Source of the DNA: Ophiobolus disseminans
Taxonomy: Eukaryota > Ascomycota > Dothideomycetes > Pleosporales > Phaeosphaeriaceae
Assembly: GCA_010093685.1 (NCBI GenBank)
Contig: MU006233.1
Location: 558,001 to 622,000 of the forward strand
Direction of reading: 5' to 3'
Length of the DNA: 64,000 nucleotides
Part shown: positions 1 through 11,638 of the stretch, one piece after another
Position numbering within the stretch: the stretch's first letter is position 1
How the letters are laid out: each line of letters opens with the position of its first letter
Position numbers and translations under genes: made by a program
Notes under the pieces: generated by a model
The model's input: the letters and a program-made list of their open reading frames with translations, nothing else
Databases searched by the model: none
Told to the model about the DNA's origin: nothing

Positions 1-716
1 AGCGAGCCGTCGGCGGACCAGGTGCCGGCCGTGCAGGACTCGGTGTGTGAGTAGTATGCCTGCAGGAGTTGGAGCTCGTTGCCCTTTTCCGTGTTGAGCT
101 GGTAGACCCAGACGGAGCCGTCGTTTGCGCCGAGGGCGACGACGTTGGGGTGGTCGGGCGAGGGGTTCGGGGTGAGCCAGTTGATCTCCTCGACTTCTTG
201 CGCTTCGGCGAGGAACTTCCATTTCTTGCCGTCGGGGACGCCCTGCCAAACGCGCAGCTTGCCGTCGAGGCCTGCTGTTGCGACAAACTGGCCCTTTGGT
301 TGTGAGAAGGCGATGCCGTTGATCGAGTCCTTGTGGCCGTCTAGCTTGAAGACGCTCTTGAGCCCTTCTCGCTCTACCGGCACGCCTTCGCTGGGCTGTG
401 CTGCCGCTGCGGTTGACACGTCTATGATGTATCCCACGTCGTCGCCGCCTCCTGTCGCTATGATGTCTTGGTGGACGGGGTGTTGCGCTATGCAGAAGAT
501 GCTGTCCTTGTGCTCGTCGAAGTGCGCAATCGAGTCATTTTGTATCTCAATCTCCACCTGCATGTTCTCGTCGCCCTCGTCGTCCGAGTCCATGGGCACG
601 TCGCCGTCATCTTCTATGACCTCGTCCGCCTCGTCCGCGTCGAGCGTGTTGTCCTCGTCGTGGTAGTCGATGTCGTCGTCTTCTTGGTGGGGCTGGTTCG
701 GGTTTGGGACCGCCAT
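1..716 (-). CDS. WD40 ribosome assembly protein (SQT1/AAMP type), partial
   Basis: Reads right to left from an ATG at 716 and runs off the left edge, so only about 238 N-terminal residues are present. An acidic N-terminus (runs of D and E over residues 13-50) is followed by WD40 blades. These include a strand with HKDSIFCIAQHPVH, then GHKDSINGIAFS and TAGLDGKLRVW, and a third ending in NDGSVWVYQL. The acidic leader followed by an early 'H.D.IF.IA.HP' blade is typical of the SQT1/AAMP family. In yeast, Sqt1 is the dedicated chaperone of ribosomal protein uL16 (Rpl10). No intron is seen in the visible part. The family name is inferred from architecture; another WD40 protein with an acidic leader is possible because the C-terminal blades are outside the window. 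Confidence 0.8.
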   Translation of the reverse strand, partial: MAVPNPNQPHQEDDDIDYHDEDNTLDADEADEVIEDDGDVPMDSDDEGDENMQVEIEIQNDSIAHFDEHKDSIFCIAQHPVHQDIIATGGGDDVGYIIDVSTAAAAQPSEGVPVEREGLKSVFKLDGHKDSINGIAFSQPKGQFVATAGLDGKLRVWQGVPDGKKWKFLAEAQEVEEINWLTPNPSPDHPNVVALGANDGSVWVYQLNTEKGNELQLLQAYYSHTESCTAGTWSADGS

Positions 717-1042
717 TATGACTTTTGTGGGCGTCTTCTAGGTGTGGTAGTGGATTTAGGGGTGGGTGTCCGTAAGAAGCAATCGGCGCAAGGGTTTTTA
801 TGGGCGTGGTGGGATTGTTGTGGTTGCGCTGCTTAGAAATGCGAAAGTGCAGTGCCATAGAGAAACTTTTTGGCGCGCATCCGAGGGGCAACGTCATTGG
901 TAAGCTCGCCATCACCAACGCAAACGTCTACAACATTCTAGATATTAACGCTGTTATGCCGGCATCTTGATAGCTATATACAATACGTTCCCTATCTAAC
1001 ATTAGATCCACCGCCCCATACAACACGCACAGCCAAACATCT
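717..1042. other. Intergenic, no gene seen
   Basis: The 5' flank of the WD40 gene and the 3' flank of the CoA ligase. The reading frames crossing it lack family features. Nothing further can be supported. Confidence 0.6.
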
Positions 1043-3048
1043 CTACAGCTTGCTGCCCGCCTTTCTCCTCGTCTCCTTCTCCTTGTCCCTCAAGAACCGC
1101 CTCAGAATCTTGCCCGACGGCGACTTTGGAATCTCGTCGATGAACTCGACGCCACCTGCAAGCCACTTGTACCGCGCCTTATGCTTCTCGACATGCTTGG
1201 CAATCTCACGCGCAACCACGCGGTCGTTTTCCTCGACACCAACAGATGAAGACTTCACTACAAACGCTTTGGGTATCTCACCGGCAGCATCGTCTGGTAC
1301 TTGAATGACGGCACAGTCGGCTACGGCTGGATGCGTGAGTAGATGGGCCTCGAGCTCGGCGGGCGCGACTTGATGTCCCTGCAATCCTGTTAGCAAGCAA
1401 TAGATCTAGTACGGCAATGCTACACACCTTGACCTTAATGAGCTCCTTTATGCGATCCGTGATGAAGACGTGCTCGATGCCCTCTGGCGACTTGCGCACG
1501 ACAGCTTCATCGCCAGTCCGCATGTACCCATCCTGGAAGGTTTCCGTGTTCGCCTTGTCATTGTTCAGGTAGCCTAAAACCACAGCAGGTGACTTGACCA
1601 GCAGCTCGCCAGGCTGGTCATAGCCCGTGATCTCGGCACCTTCGACAGTCACAAGCTTGCATTCGATGCCGGGCAGGATGGAGCCCGAGGATCCAAACCA
1701 AATGTCCGTTGGGGATGTCGAGGTCACGACGGTGCAAGTCTCGGTGAGGCCTGGGCTGATTAGCCGGGTACATGGAAGTGTCGCATCGCAAACTCACCAT
1801 AGCCTTGGCGAATTTTCCACGCTGGAAATATCTTGTTCAGGTCTTCGGCGGTCTCTTTCCCGAGGGGTGCAGCGCCTGTGAAAACGGACCATACAGAGCT
1901 GAGGTCATACTTGGCGAGTAGCTGCGGGTTCTTCGTCATCAAGATGATGATGGGTGGTACCTTGTACATGTCAGCTTACGGTTATAGAATGTCGAGGTGA
2001 TGAGCGCACTAAAAACAATGTGCTGATCTTGTAATCCTGGATAGCCTGTAATGTCGAAGCAAACTCGAACTTGGGCAGAACAATGACTCCGTCGCCGCGG
2101 TAGATGTTTGCATGACAGATGACAACGAGACCGTAGATATGCGACATTGGCAGCAAGCCCAGAGCATATTCGATGTAGTCTGTCTGGTTTCGCAGGTCGT
2201 TGATGATGGTGTCTCTGTAGGGCTTTTCGAAGGTGCCGATTTGCACTGCTTCGGTCAGCGGTTGCGGTTTAGAGTGCTTGTTCCAGACGTACTTGTGTTC
2301 GCGATGACGTTGCGATGCGATATCATGACACCCTTGGGCAGACCAGAAGTGCCGCTGGAGTAGCAGAGAAATGCCGTCTTCTTGGCGCCATCGCCGGGCG
2401 CCCAGTTCAACGGCTCCAGGCGATCGAGCTTCTTGCCCTCGTTGATGAAGTCGTCGACCGTCTTCATGCCCTTGGGGGCGCGCTTTCCACCCGTGACCTG
2501 CTCGGGCACGTCCAGTATGTAGATGCGATTGTCCGGAATGCCCGTCTTCTTGGCTGCCGCGCGCGCAGTCTCCAGCAGTGGGATACATGTAAAGAGGGCC
2601 TTTGCGCCGCAGTTCTTCAGCTGGTACTCGAGCTCGGCGGCACTGTAGGCGGCATTTGCGGGCGATTGGAGGCCTCCTAGGCGGTGGGTCGCCCACGCTA
2701 GCGGAAGGGTGTCAATCTGTCCGGCGTCAGCGTCATGATGGCGCATCACTTCCACATGCACGCGCTTACGGTATTCACTGAGAAGACTGCGATGACCTTG
2801 TCCCACTCGGTGCCCGTGTTCGGCTGGAAGCCCAGCTCCTGTGCCAACCCGCGCGCAAGCCAGTCGACGCGCTCCCTGACTTCCAGGGCCGTGTATGTCT
2901 TGCCTGTCAGACCGCACGTGAAGGGGTTGTGCGAGTATCCCAGCGGGTGTCTGCCATAGTTCTCGTCCAGCAGAAAGTCGTGCACGGTAATCGTCTCTGG
3001 CGGATCAAACGGAAGCTGCGGCACCCACGAGGGGGGAAGGAAGGGCAT
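1043..3048 (-). CDS. 4-coumarate-CoA-ligase-like AMP-forming acyl-CoA ligase, peroxisomal
   Basis: Six exons: 2770-3048, 2293-2716, 2010-2245, 1798-1960, 1428-1750 and 1043-1378, with introns of 47-53 bp. The joined frame is 586 residues. Family motifs appear in order: the P-loop-like YSSGTSGLPKGVMISHRN, GLLPMSHIYG, the QGYGLTETCT motif (rebuilt across the 1751-1797 intron), GYMRTGDEA, DRIKELIKVKGHQVAPAELE (across the 1379-1427 intron) and PKSPSGKILRR with the adenylation lysine. The last three residues are SKL, a textbook PTS1 signal, so the enzyme should act in peroxisomes. It would activate an aryl- or acyl-carboxylate to its CoA thioester through an adenylate. The substrate cannot be read from sequence: phenylpropanoid, fatty or phenoxy acids are all possible in this family. 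The gene diverges from the AlkB-like gene. Confidence 0.9.
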
Positions 3049-3756
3049 CTTGGGCAGAATCTGGGGAGCTGTTAGCTCCGCATTCCCCGTAACATCACGC
3101 GCGACCTACATTCTACAATTGACGACGAATAAGAACACAATGAACAGCTTGGATGTACTTTTATTGGGGAGGTCAGCTTTAAAGCAACAGGAGCGCGAAG
3201 ACACCGCAACCGTGCGATGGCGCTAGCATGGCGGTCGGATGGCTGCACCTGGGCACCTCGTAGCCGGCCAGGGTCATCTCCAAGTGTGGAGAAGCTGGGG
3301 ATGCCGAGGTGACACGTCCGAATGCGGTCTGCCGTCTTGGCGTAGCTTGCACTTTTTCGCGATATCAACGCTCTGGCTACCACCTACATTCAATAATTGT
3401 AGCAATTTTATGTAGTGGTCGAACATACGTAACATGGCCGCGCATGCAGTGTGGAAGGGCCCACGAGGGATCGACGTGCCTGCCGTCGTACCATGATTGC
3501 GGTTACGCCCATGGCAGGCGTTCCCCGCCCTTCACTTGCAACCACGCGCCGTCGCGCTGTCATCTCGTTTTCACTTCTGTCTTCCTATTGTGCCGCACTC
3601 AATTGACTCACAATAGAACTGTGAGATTCTTGTCCGTAACTCTCATACACCACCCTGTTGTCTACTCTCTGTACCTTCCTACATCAGACAATTCCCCCCA
3701 ACCTTCCTGACTACAGTATTGAGCAACAGCAAACCAACATTCCGTCTTCGCACACC
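3049..3756. other. Divergent intergenic region between CoA ligase and AlkB-like gene
   Basis: The 708 bp between two outward-facing start codons must hold both promoters. Short pyrimidine-rich stretches precede the ATG at 3757. An in-frame upstream ATG at 3658 exists but lacks the good context of 3757. No clear TATA box or further gene is seen. Confidence 0.5.
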
Positions 3757-6700
3757 ATGGAAACACCCACACCCGCCACGCCCGCTGGGCGCAATCGGAG
3801 CTCGAGCGTTCCTACCGACACGGACTGTTCTAGCGTCTTTGACACAAATTCTCCCACATCGACCTCAATCTCGCCAAGAAGTGATGCTGGCCATAAACTT
3901 GTTGCAACAGAGGAGACGACGTCGCAGGATCAGTTAGCACCTGCGGTTTGTAGCGATGATGCGGGAGAATCTACCACGATCATGTTCCCCTCGGTATTTT
4001 ACGGCAGCGCAAACCTTCAGCCACCAAGCCGAGACCGCAGAGCCCCTGCCATATTTGCTGGTTTTATCTCAAACATACCTCCCTTGAGCGATGAAGAACT
4101 GAGACATGTTGAGTTGTCACCTGCAAGCAAAAACGAGCTGACGCCTGCTCCGACGGATGATGAGGAAGAAACAACAGCTTCCCAACCCAAGTCTTCCAAG
4201 AGTAAAAAGCCTGCATCATCATCATCATCATCAACCAAAAGTACACCCAAGCCTAAAGCAAAGATCACCAAGAAACCTCTGACGAAGCGTACAACGAAGA
4301 AAACCTCCAGGCCTACGGCTCTAACCCCCGTCACTTCGTTCGAAAATGCACAGCCCTCACCACCTGCAAGTCAATTGGGCAAACGCAAACTTGCTGCAAC
4401 GGCTCTGGGAATCACACCCTCCAAGAAACCGAAGCAGACTCCCTCCACTTCCGGTTCTCAACAAGAGCCACAGCATTCACCTACAACAGTGGAGAATGGG
4501 CTGGATCCCTCTCCATACATCACTCGCATTATCACTAAATCACGAAAACCAGCCTTGTCACAAGGGACAGTTCCATCAGAAGCCTCAGTTTCAGAAGTTG
4601 CCAGAGCAGCAGCAGCGCCAGCGGAGAAGTCGCCAATCCTCAAATTGAAAATTTCTGCCGCTTCTTGGTCAGATTCGAAGTTTGCACAGCAATTAGAGGT
4701 GTTACAAGGAGCAGAGACTGCAAGCGCAGGACTTGACAGTGCATTACTACCACCCTCACCACCAATCGCCGAGAACACCGTAAGTGTCATCCTCCAATTT
4801 AGGTTACCCCTATCATCGTCGCTAATCCCGAAACGCAGATTATGAGCTTCGATAGCACAGTTGACGTGCCGTCACAAAATGACCCCGAGCAATGCGCGCA
4901 GACGACACCTGCACCAATAGCTGTATCAAGCCAAGGAGGCAATTCTTTCGACGGATCTCAGACCGCACAGACTATGAGTTTGCAGCACGAGTGGCGTGCA
5001 GCTACACCCGGACTTCAGGCGGCATCTACAGAGCTCGATCTGGACAGCATCTCAAGCCTGAAGCTCGACACTTCTCCTGGGCTACCTCGATATGAGCAAG
5101 AACATTCCCTCCAGGCTCTTCTCCACGGCTCTACAGAAGCCGGACTGCCCCCATCTCCATTTGACCTGATCGATCCACCAACTCAACCCACGCAACCGTG
5201 GTGTCCTCCCCCAGCGTTACCGTTTCCGGACGCCGACCACGAATCAGACGCGGACTCAGAGACCACTCCGGATGAAGTGGAAGAATCCAACTCTGCACAG
5301 GTTTGCACAGAGCTCTCAGACGAAAAACAACAGTTGCGCGACATTGTTGAACGGCTATTGGCCAACCGCCACCCAGGCGCGGTTAAATTTGCTCCTGCAG
5401 GTCAACCAGCGGTCTGGGCTGAGGGACGTCAAGAGCTGTGCGAAACGCTACACTACTTCCGCAGCTATCAGAGCGCTTGCCACAGTACAGGCGGCTTTGT
5501 GCGAGGGTTCATGTTTGACAACAACGCTCATGTCAGGGATTACATCGACAACGATGTCGTCATATCACGAGCTGGCGGCGGCATGGTCAAAGACAAAGAC
5601 TCCGGCGAGATGAAGGCCGGTCGCGACCAATCTGATGATTCATCTACTGTAAAAGCACTGAGGAACTGTATGAAGCAGTACAACCCTGTTGTTGTCATTG
5701 TGGGAACCGACAACCCTCATGTTCCGTCAAAGCCACCGCACCAGTACTGCGTCCTTGATTACTTCAAGCCAACACACATCTGGGTCGAGAAGAGCGGCAA
5801 GGGTAAGATCCTTCGATATCGGTTCGAGAAGTTGAACTCGAAGAAAGAGTCATGGTGGCGGCCGGAGAACGAAGAAGAGTCCGTCGAACTTGGATCATTG
5901 GGGCTGCCGGTGGAGAAGACCTGTGATGCCTGTACCGAAAAATCGCCACAGATCTATCTGAATGGTTGGATGTGTCTAAAACCCAACTGTACGACATTCT
6001 GGCACATTCTCGACGAGTCTGTTCCATACGAGCCAAACGAAGCATCGTTGATGTACGATCCCCGCTTCCTCAAGCAGAAGACACCTTGGCCCAACGACGA
6101 CAGCGAGTATCCACTGGCATTTAACAGTGCTGAGCTATCCGGTTACTCCATACCCGGAGAAGATACATCGCAAGCGTTTTGGTCAGGCATGGTGTGTCCT
6201 CAGTGCGGGCGCTGTAACTCCCGACTAAGCTGGACGGGCTGGCACTGTGAGTGCGGGTATCGAAGAGATCCACCACACGCACTCATCCCCGCTGCATCCC
6301 TCCGAGATCCACTGTGGCCGCTTACAAGTAGCTACACGATGTCGAAGGACATTTTGGCGCCACTCATTGATGTCAATGTTTCATTCGCCCATGGCTACCG
6401 CATCAACCGATACACCATTCCCGGAATCGAAGGCTTCATCACCCACATGATCGCCAACCAGGCCATTCTCGAAGAACCCGGCGGCCCAGACGACATGTTC
6501 GAAGAACTTCAGCAGACGGATATCGGCCTGGAACGACGCTCCATGCCCAGCGGCCAACTCAAAGGCGACAAGTACTGCCGCCATTTTGCAGTCAACTATG
6601 GCATGCCGTACAAATTCATCGCCGCCACAGCCTCGCATTCTTTCGACGGCGCCGCACGCCCCGTCACCGCAACACGCAGCCGCCTCAATTGGGCCGCGCA

Positions 6701-7316
6701 GCTCCTCATGTCGCAAGAAACCGGCACGTCCATGGACGAGGTTCGCACCACCTGGAAAGAAAAAGAGTTCAACGAGGTCCTCGCCCTGGGCTACTTCGAG
6801 TCCCAGAAAATGAACTACCACGACGACGGCGAATATGGTCTCGGCCCGACGATAGCAACACTGAGTCTAGGCGCCCCAGGCACGATGCGCATACGCATGA
6901 AAGCCCGAAATTATAACGGCTCCTCGACTGCCGGCGTATACGACGACTCGCGCCCCATCCCCGGCTGCACGCAATTCGAAGCCCGGGCCGAACTACACGC
7001 CTCCCTTCAATCTCTCAAAGCATCAAACCCATCCGCTTTTCGCGCGCGCCTGAAGCAAGTTCCCAAAGACTTGAAACTCAAGGGGTCGGGCAATTCGAAA
7101 GAGGTACTCAAGATGGAGCTCGGGCATGGCGATGTGGTGGTCATGCATGGCGCGGAAATCCAGAAGTATTATGAACACGCTGTGGAGCATGCGGGGAAAT
7201 TGAGGTTTGCGCTTACGTGTAGGTATATTGATGGCGGGAGCTTGAAGGAGGGGGATAGGCCGGGGTATGTGGTTGGTGCGGATGAGGGGGGGTATGATGG
7301 AGCGAGGGTGTGTTGA
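3757..7316 (+). CDS. AlkB-like 2OG-Fe(II) oxygenase with zinc-ribbon-like modules
   Basis: Two exons, 3757-4779 and 4839-7316, joined over a 59-bp GTAAGT...CAG intron, give 1166 residues. Residues 1 to about 500 are low-complexity, rich in S, T, P and K, with Lys-rich patches suggesting a nuclear, nucleic-acid-facing tail. Two Cys clusters follow: CDAC...C...C near residue 707, and CPQC-GRC...CEC near residue 800. The C-terminal third carries AlkB marks: HDD at 1002-1004 (the HxD iron ligands), then GLGPTIATLSLGA, GDVVVMHG, a His at about 1121 in YYEHAV, and RFALTCR at 1130-1136, matching the RxNxTxR signature. AlkB proteins oxidatively remove alkyl groups from nucleic-acid bases or act on proteins. 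The target here is unknown. Start 3757 was chosen for its CACCATGG context. Confidence 0.85.
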
Positions 7317-7470
7317 GTCTGAGGAAAGGGTTGTGATGGGAGGGAGAAGGATGATTTTGGATTGGATATTTTGGTGATATGTTAGATTTGCATGGCTTGG
7401 TTGGGCATCATCACATTTCGACATGTTGAAAACATGCTCACATACTACAGTACATATAACTCCCACCACC

Positions 7471-8806
7471 TCATATCTCCTGCTTCCACTCCTTATTAAA
7501 CGCCCTCCCAATAACCATTCGTCTCACCTCACTTGTCCCCGCCCCTATCTCATACAACTTCGCATCCCTGAGTATCCTCCCCACAGGCACCTCGTTCATA
7601 TACCCCATGCCGCCCATAAGCTGCACCGCATCGGCCGCCACCTCGCTCGCCCTTTCCGCCGCATAAAGTATCGCGCCCGCGCAGTCCTGCGTCCGTATAT
7701 CGGGATCCGCGTGCGACTCGTCGACAGCCCGCGCCACGTTGTATGTGAATGCCTGGCTGGCGCGGAATTTGGTGTACATGTCCGCCAACTTGCCCTGCAC
7801 GAGTTGGTTGTGTGCGATTGGGATGCCGAATTGTTTGCGCTGGTGCGTGTACGGTAACACCGTGTCTAGAGCTGCTTGCATGAGTCCCAATGGGCCTGCA
7901 GACAGCACAAGACGTTCCAAGTCGAGGCCCTCCATGAGGACTTTTGTGCCGCGGTCCACTTTGCCGAGGATATTTTCCGTCGGCACGAAGACGTCGTCAA
8001 ACACGAGTTCGCCCGTGTTGGAGCCGCGCATACCCAGCTTGTCGAGTTTTTTGGTTATGCTGAAGCCGGGGGTGGAGGTGGGGAGGATGAATGCTGTTAT
8101 GCCTTTTGAGGCGAGGGAGGGGGAGGTTTTGGCGTAGAGGATTAGGGTGTGGGCGTCTGGGCCCTGGGGTCACGTATCAGTATTATTGAGCGAATTCCGG
8201 GGCAACGGAATATTGACGTACGTTTGTGATCCACATCTTCGTGCCATTGAGTAGATACCCGCCATCCACCTCCTTCGCAGTAGTCTTCATACTGACAACA
8301 TCCGACCCCGCAGAGTGCTCTGACATTGCCAGCGCGCCTATTTGCTCCCCGCTGATCAGGCCGGGTAGGTACTTCTTCTTCTGTTCCGCGGTGCCGTTCA
8401 GCATCAACTGATTCACACACAGCTGGCTATGCGCGGCATAACTCAATCCAATGCTTCCCGACGCTCGTGACAGTTCCTCCATAACCACACAATGCGCCTG
8501 GTATCCCATAGCGAGTCCCCCAAACTCCTCGTCCGCGGTGATGCCCAGGAAGCCGGCCTCGCCAAACTTGCGCCACATGTCGTTGGGGAACTCATTGTCG
8601 CGGTCCGTCTTGGCGGCAAGCTCTTCCGGTATTTCACGCCGTGTGAAGTCGCGGACGGATTCGCGGAGTTCTTCGAGGTCGTGTTGGGATGGGGGAACGA
8701 AGTTTGTGGGGTGCTTTGTTGAGGCGTGGCGGATTGCTGCGATGCGGGATGAGCGGAGGAGTGGTCGCGCACTGCGGGTGAGGATGCGGGGTGCTAGTGA
8801 AGCCAT
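7471..8806 (-). CDS. Isovaleryl-CoA dehydrogenase, mitochondrial
   Basis: Two exons, 8222-8806 and 7471-8163, separated by a 58-bp GTACGT...CAG intron, give 425 residues, the usual length. The first 27 residues are basic and Ser/Arg-rich, a mitochondrial presequence ([20 protein letters not shown]). Acyl-CoA dehydrogenase motifs follow: [38 protein letters not shown] and the C-terminal [17 protein letters not shown]. The segment [13 protein letters not shown] carries the glutamate that serves as catalytic base in isovaleryl-CoA dehydrogenases, at a different place from most relatives. The enzyme oxidises isovaleryl-CoA to 3-methylcrotonyl-CoA in leucine breakdown, with FAD, passing electrons to ETF. 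Its 3' end faces that of the AlkB-like gene, 154 bp away. Confidence 0.95.
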
Positions 8807-9030
8807 TGTAAATATTGTGAGGGTTGAATTATCAGAAGAAAAAGGGTAAGATGGCAGTGTTGTGGTGTGTGTTCGGTTTGCAGCGGCTCTCCCGACCGAG
8901 GCACCTTCCCTTCTGGAATTCGCGGAGAAAACACGGAAGTCTGGGGTAACCGCGGCTTAATTCCGCTCCACCATTCCCACCCTGAAAAATATCCCAAGCA
9001 TCAATACTCCGTACATCTAACACATAACCC

Positions 9031-9714
9031 TCATAGCTCCTCCACCCCCTTCATGCCCCGCCCATTACACTCCCCCACATCCAGCGCCACAAGAAACCTA
9101 CTCACGCAGTTATACGCCGCCACAACAGCCGTCAACTCCACCGTCTGCGTATCCCCCAACAGCCCCTTAACCCGCTCCGCAACCCCATCCTCCACCTCCA
9201 CCCCAATCGTCATCTGATCCGTGTAGTGCATCACCGCCTCCTCCGCCTCGCTCAAGCCCTCCAAATTCTCGTCGCGCCGCCACTCGCGGCCCGTAACCGG
9301 CGTGTCTTTCACAATCTGCATAGCGGCTTTTGACACGCCGGCCTTGAGGGCGAGGGCGGCGTGCACGTCCCATTCGTGGACTGCGTTGTTGAGCACTGCG
9401 ACGCGGCTTATGGCGAGTTCTTGGAGCGTCGGGGGGACGGTGGTCTTTGTGCGGATCGCGCCGATGAAGGCGTTCCACCCGTCTGCTACGGCGGGGTTGT
9501 GGAGTAGCGCGAGGTCGAGCGGGATGAGGGGGCGCGGCTTGCGGCGCTCTGCAATTCTCTCGTAGACGGGGCGGGACTCCTCGGTGGGGGGCGAGGACGG
9601 GGCGTATGGGACGCGCATGTTGGGGAGTGGGGATGTGGATAAAGCTCGGTAAGTGAAGCGTATAGGACTATGATGTCGGAGATGGAAGTGATGCCTGAGG
9701 ATGAGATGGAGCAT
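9031..9714 (-). CDS. Carboxymuconolactone decarboxylase / AhpD-like protein
   Basis: A single exon of 227 residues from the ATG at 9714. The first 32 residues (rich in H, R and S, no acid) resemble a mitochondrial leader; a shorter form could start at the Met at 9618. The core segment AVHEWDVHAALALKAGVS has the E-x3-H spacing of the carboxymuconolactone-decarboxylase-like fold, preceded by LQELAISRVAVLNN. The CxxC of peroxidatic AhpD is missing, so a hydroperoxidase role is unlikely. It sits next to the intradiol dioxygenase and the muconate cyclase, which suggests a part in the same ring-cleavage pathway. That is inference: many fungal members of this family have no known reaction. Confidence 0.78.
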   Translation of the reverse strand: MLHLILRHHFHLRHHSPIRFTYRALSTSPLPNMRVPYAPSSPPTEESRPVYERIAERRKPRPLIPLDLALLHNPAVADGWNAFIGAIRTKTTVPPTLQELAISRVAVLNNAVHEWDVHAALALKAGVSKAAMQIVKDTPVTGREWRRDENLEGLSEAEEAVMHYTDQMTIGVEVEDGVAERVKGLLGDTQTVELTAVVAAYNCVSRFLVALDVGECNGRGMKGVEEL

Positions 9715-10002
9715 CGAGGCACAAAAATCGGGGGCACAGATAAGTTTATATACGTTGCTTGAAGTGCATGCAGGGACCCAAGTGCACTATGCCCGCTGTT
9801 CACTACGGCATGTGGACGCGCGCGTGATTTCCACTCTTTTTCATCCTGCGTGTGGTATGTGCTTAGATGAGTAAATAGATCTACCAGATCGAGTTTCACG
9901 TTGACTGACATAGTTGATAACATCCTTCCTTGCATGCAAACTATCAGATATCGCTATATACATCATTATAGAACAAACACGCCAACTACCGCTACACCGC
10001 TT

Positions 10003-11087
10003 TTACAACCTCGACTGCTCGTCAAACACATTAGGCAGTCTAGGAATACCCTCCAAACGGCCCGTCTTCTTTCCTGTTGGCGCTAGGGTGACGTTATAGA
10101 GCAGGTCGAGCTGCGCCTTGGGGTCCTTGCTAGGTGTGAAGTCGAGCAGCAAGTCGTCCTTGACAGCGAAAACAGTGTCGTTTGATACCCACTGGTCGTC
10201 GCGGGGATACAGCTGTGTGATGAGAGGCTTGTACCCCTCGGCCGAGACCATGAGGTGGATGTGTGCGGGGCGGAAGGGGTGGCGGTCCATTGTGCGGAAG
10301 AGTTGGCCCGCGGCGCCTAGTATCTGTAAGTACATGCTCAAACATCCCTTTCTTACTCCTTGACTTACCATCAGTAGGCAGCGAATACGCCGTCGGCTTA
10401 TAGCAATAATAATGATACTCGCCCTTCTCATTCGTGGTAAACTTCCCCCTCAAGTTATTCGGCTCCTGGTTCTCCGGGTCCTGGAAATCGTACTTTCCGT
10501 TCGCGCTCGCTTGCCAGATATCGATGACTGCTCCTGGAATGCCCTTCTTGGTGTCGAGGTCTTGCACCACGCCGTGCATGAGCGAGGTCTGGCCGTCTGG
10601 ATGTGGGTTGCGGATGATGGTGTCGCCGAGGTCGCGGAAGGGCGAGTGGGGCGACCAGAAGGGGCCGAGGATGGTGGATGATGTGGGTGTTTCGCCGGAT
10701 TCGTTGATGTGCTTGTGGGCGATTTCGTCGACGAGGCTATCTGGAGGTTAGAACCCGTCATCAAATCTTGAAATAAAAGTTGATTTGAACTCACGACTCA
10801 ACACCAAGGACGTCGGAAATGCGATGGGCCTCATTCCTGGTGTTTGTGGTGGTCTGGCCAATAGAGTTCACAAATCGTACGCCCTCGAACCACTCCTCAT
10901 TGGTGAGCTCGACTTCGCGGATGAAGTCGTGGAGATGTGTGATGAGCTTGCTCATGACCAAGCGTGTCCGGTCATCAACATTGGGACCGATGGCGTTGAT
11001 GACTGCGGCTGTGAAGTTAGGATCGAAGCGATGCTGTGCATTCGCATCGTCCTGGTACTTTGGCGCTGTCTGGGTGTTGGGATCCAT
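10003..11087 (-). CDS. Intradiol ring-cleavage dioxygenase (catechol/hydroxyquinol 1,2-type)
   Basis: Three exons, 10795-11087, 10369-10736 and 10003-10316, give 324 residues. Both introns use the second of two nearby AGs (CAGATAG and CAGATACTAG), which restores the frame. The N-terminal helical dioxygenase domain (residues 20-100) is the one found in catechol and hydroxyquinol enzymes but not in protocatechuate 3,4-dioxygenases. Then come SSTILGPFW, the tyrosine-bearing ANGKYDFQ and [10 protein letters not shown], and [20 protein letters not shown] with the two iron-binding histidines. The product is a cytosolic Fe(III) enzyme splitting the ring between two hydroxyls to give a cis,cis-muconate or maleylacetate. 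The TILGPF form leans towards hydroxyquinol; substrate choice remains uncertain. It is divergent from the muconate cyclase, so the two probably share control. Confidence 0.92.
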
Positions 11088-11638
11088 TGTGAGTATATGT
11101 GAAGAGATTAGACTGGGAAAATGGGTATATGAAGAGCTTCAATGGGAGGTAAATGGTGTATTGATGGGAATGTCTTGGTTTGGGGCATCCAAAACCCTTT
11201 ATACCTTACCATCCATCAGCAATCCAGCCAACCGAACTAACACCATTGACAATCGCCGTGCCTCTAGCCGGCACATCAGGCGACGCGCTTAGGGAAAATC
11301 GCTGCGGCATGATGCACCGGCTTCGAACCTTCGTGAGCGCCAGGTGCGAGCGTCTGCCGGACGTTGCGCCATCTGGAGTCGGGCTGCCCCGCAGTGGCCA
11401 GGGTCAATTGGCGAATGAGATGAAAGGCATTTGGGGTGAACTCTTACCCGTCTTTCTTCCCGGCACTTTAGCGTCATAAAGCTTTTGCCCCGCCTTCGGT
11501 TTGGAGCCCGGAACGCTCGCTAACTTTTGATCGAGATATGTCGCGAAAGCTTGGAGTGGAGGATGGTCGCGACCGAATTGTTGGAGTTTGGATGACCTTG
11601 TCTTGCACACATCATTGGAAAGAGAAGGAACCGCCAGC
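11088..11638. promoter_or_regulatory. Shared bidirectional promoter region of ring-cleavage genes
   Basis: These 551 bp lie between the start codons of the intradiol dioxygenase (left) and the 3-carboxymuconate cyclase (right), so they must contain both promoters. The reading frames crossing it have no family features. No binding site could be named with confidence. Co-regulation is inferred from the head-to-head arrangement of two genes of one pathway. Confidence 0.5.

Noticed and set aside
145..666. Ser-rich 173-codon frame on the plus strand
   Set aside because: Antisense shadow of the WD40 gene. The Ser run mirrors its Asp/Glu-rich leader.
1971..2696. 241-codon minus frame overlapping the CoA ligase
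   Set aside because: Only part is the true exon. The N-terminal 150 codons are out of frame with the ligase.
4017..4334. Poly-Asp minus-strand frame
   Set aside because: Antisense to a Ser repeat (TCA/TCATCA) in the AlkB-like gene.
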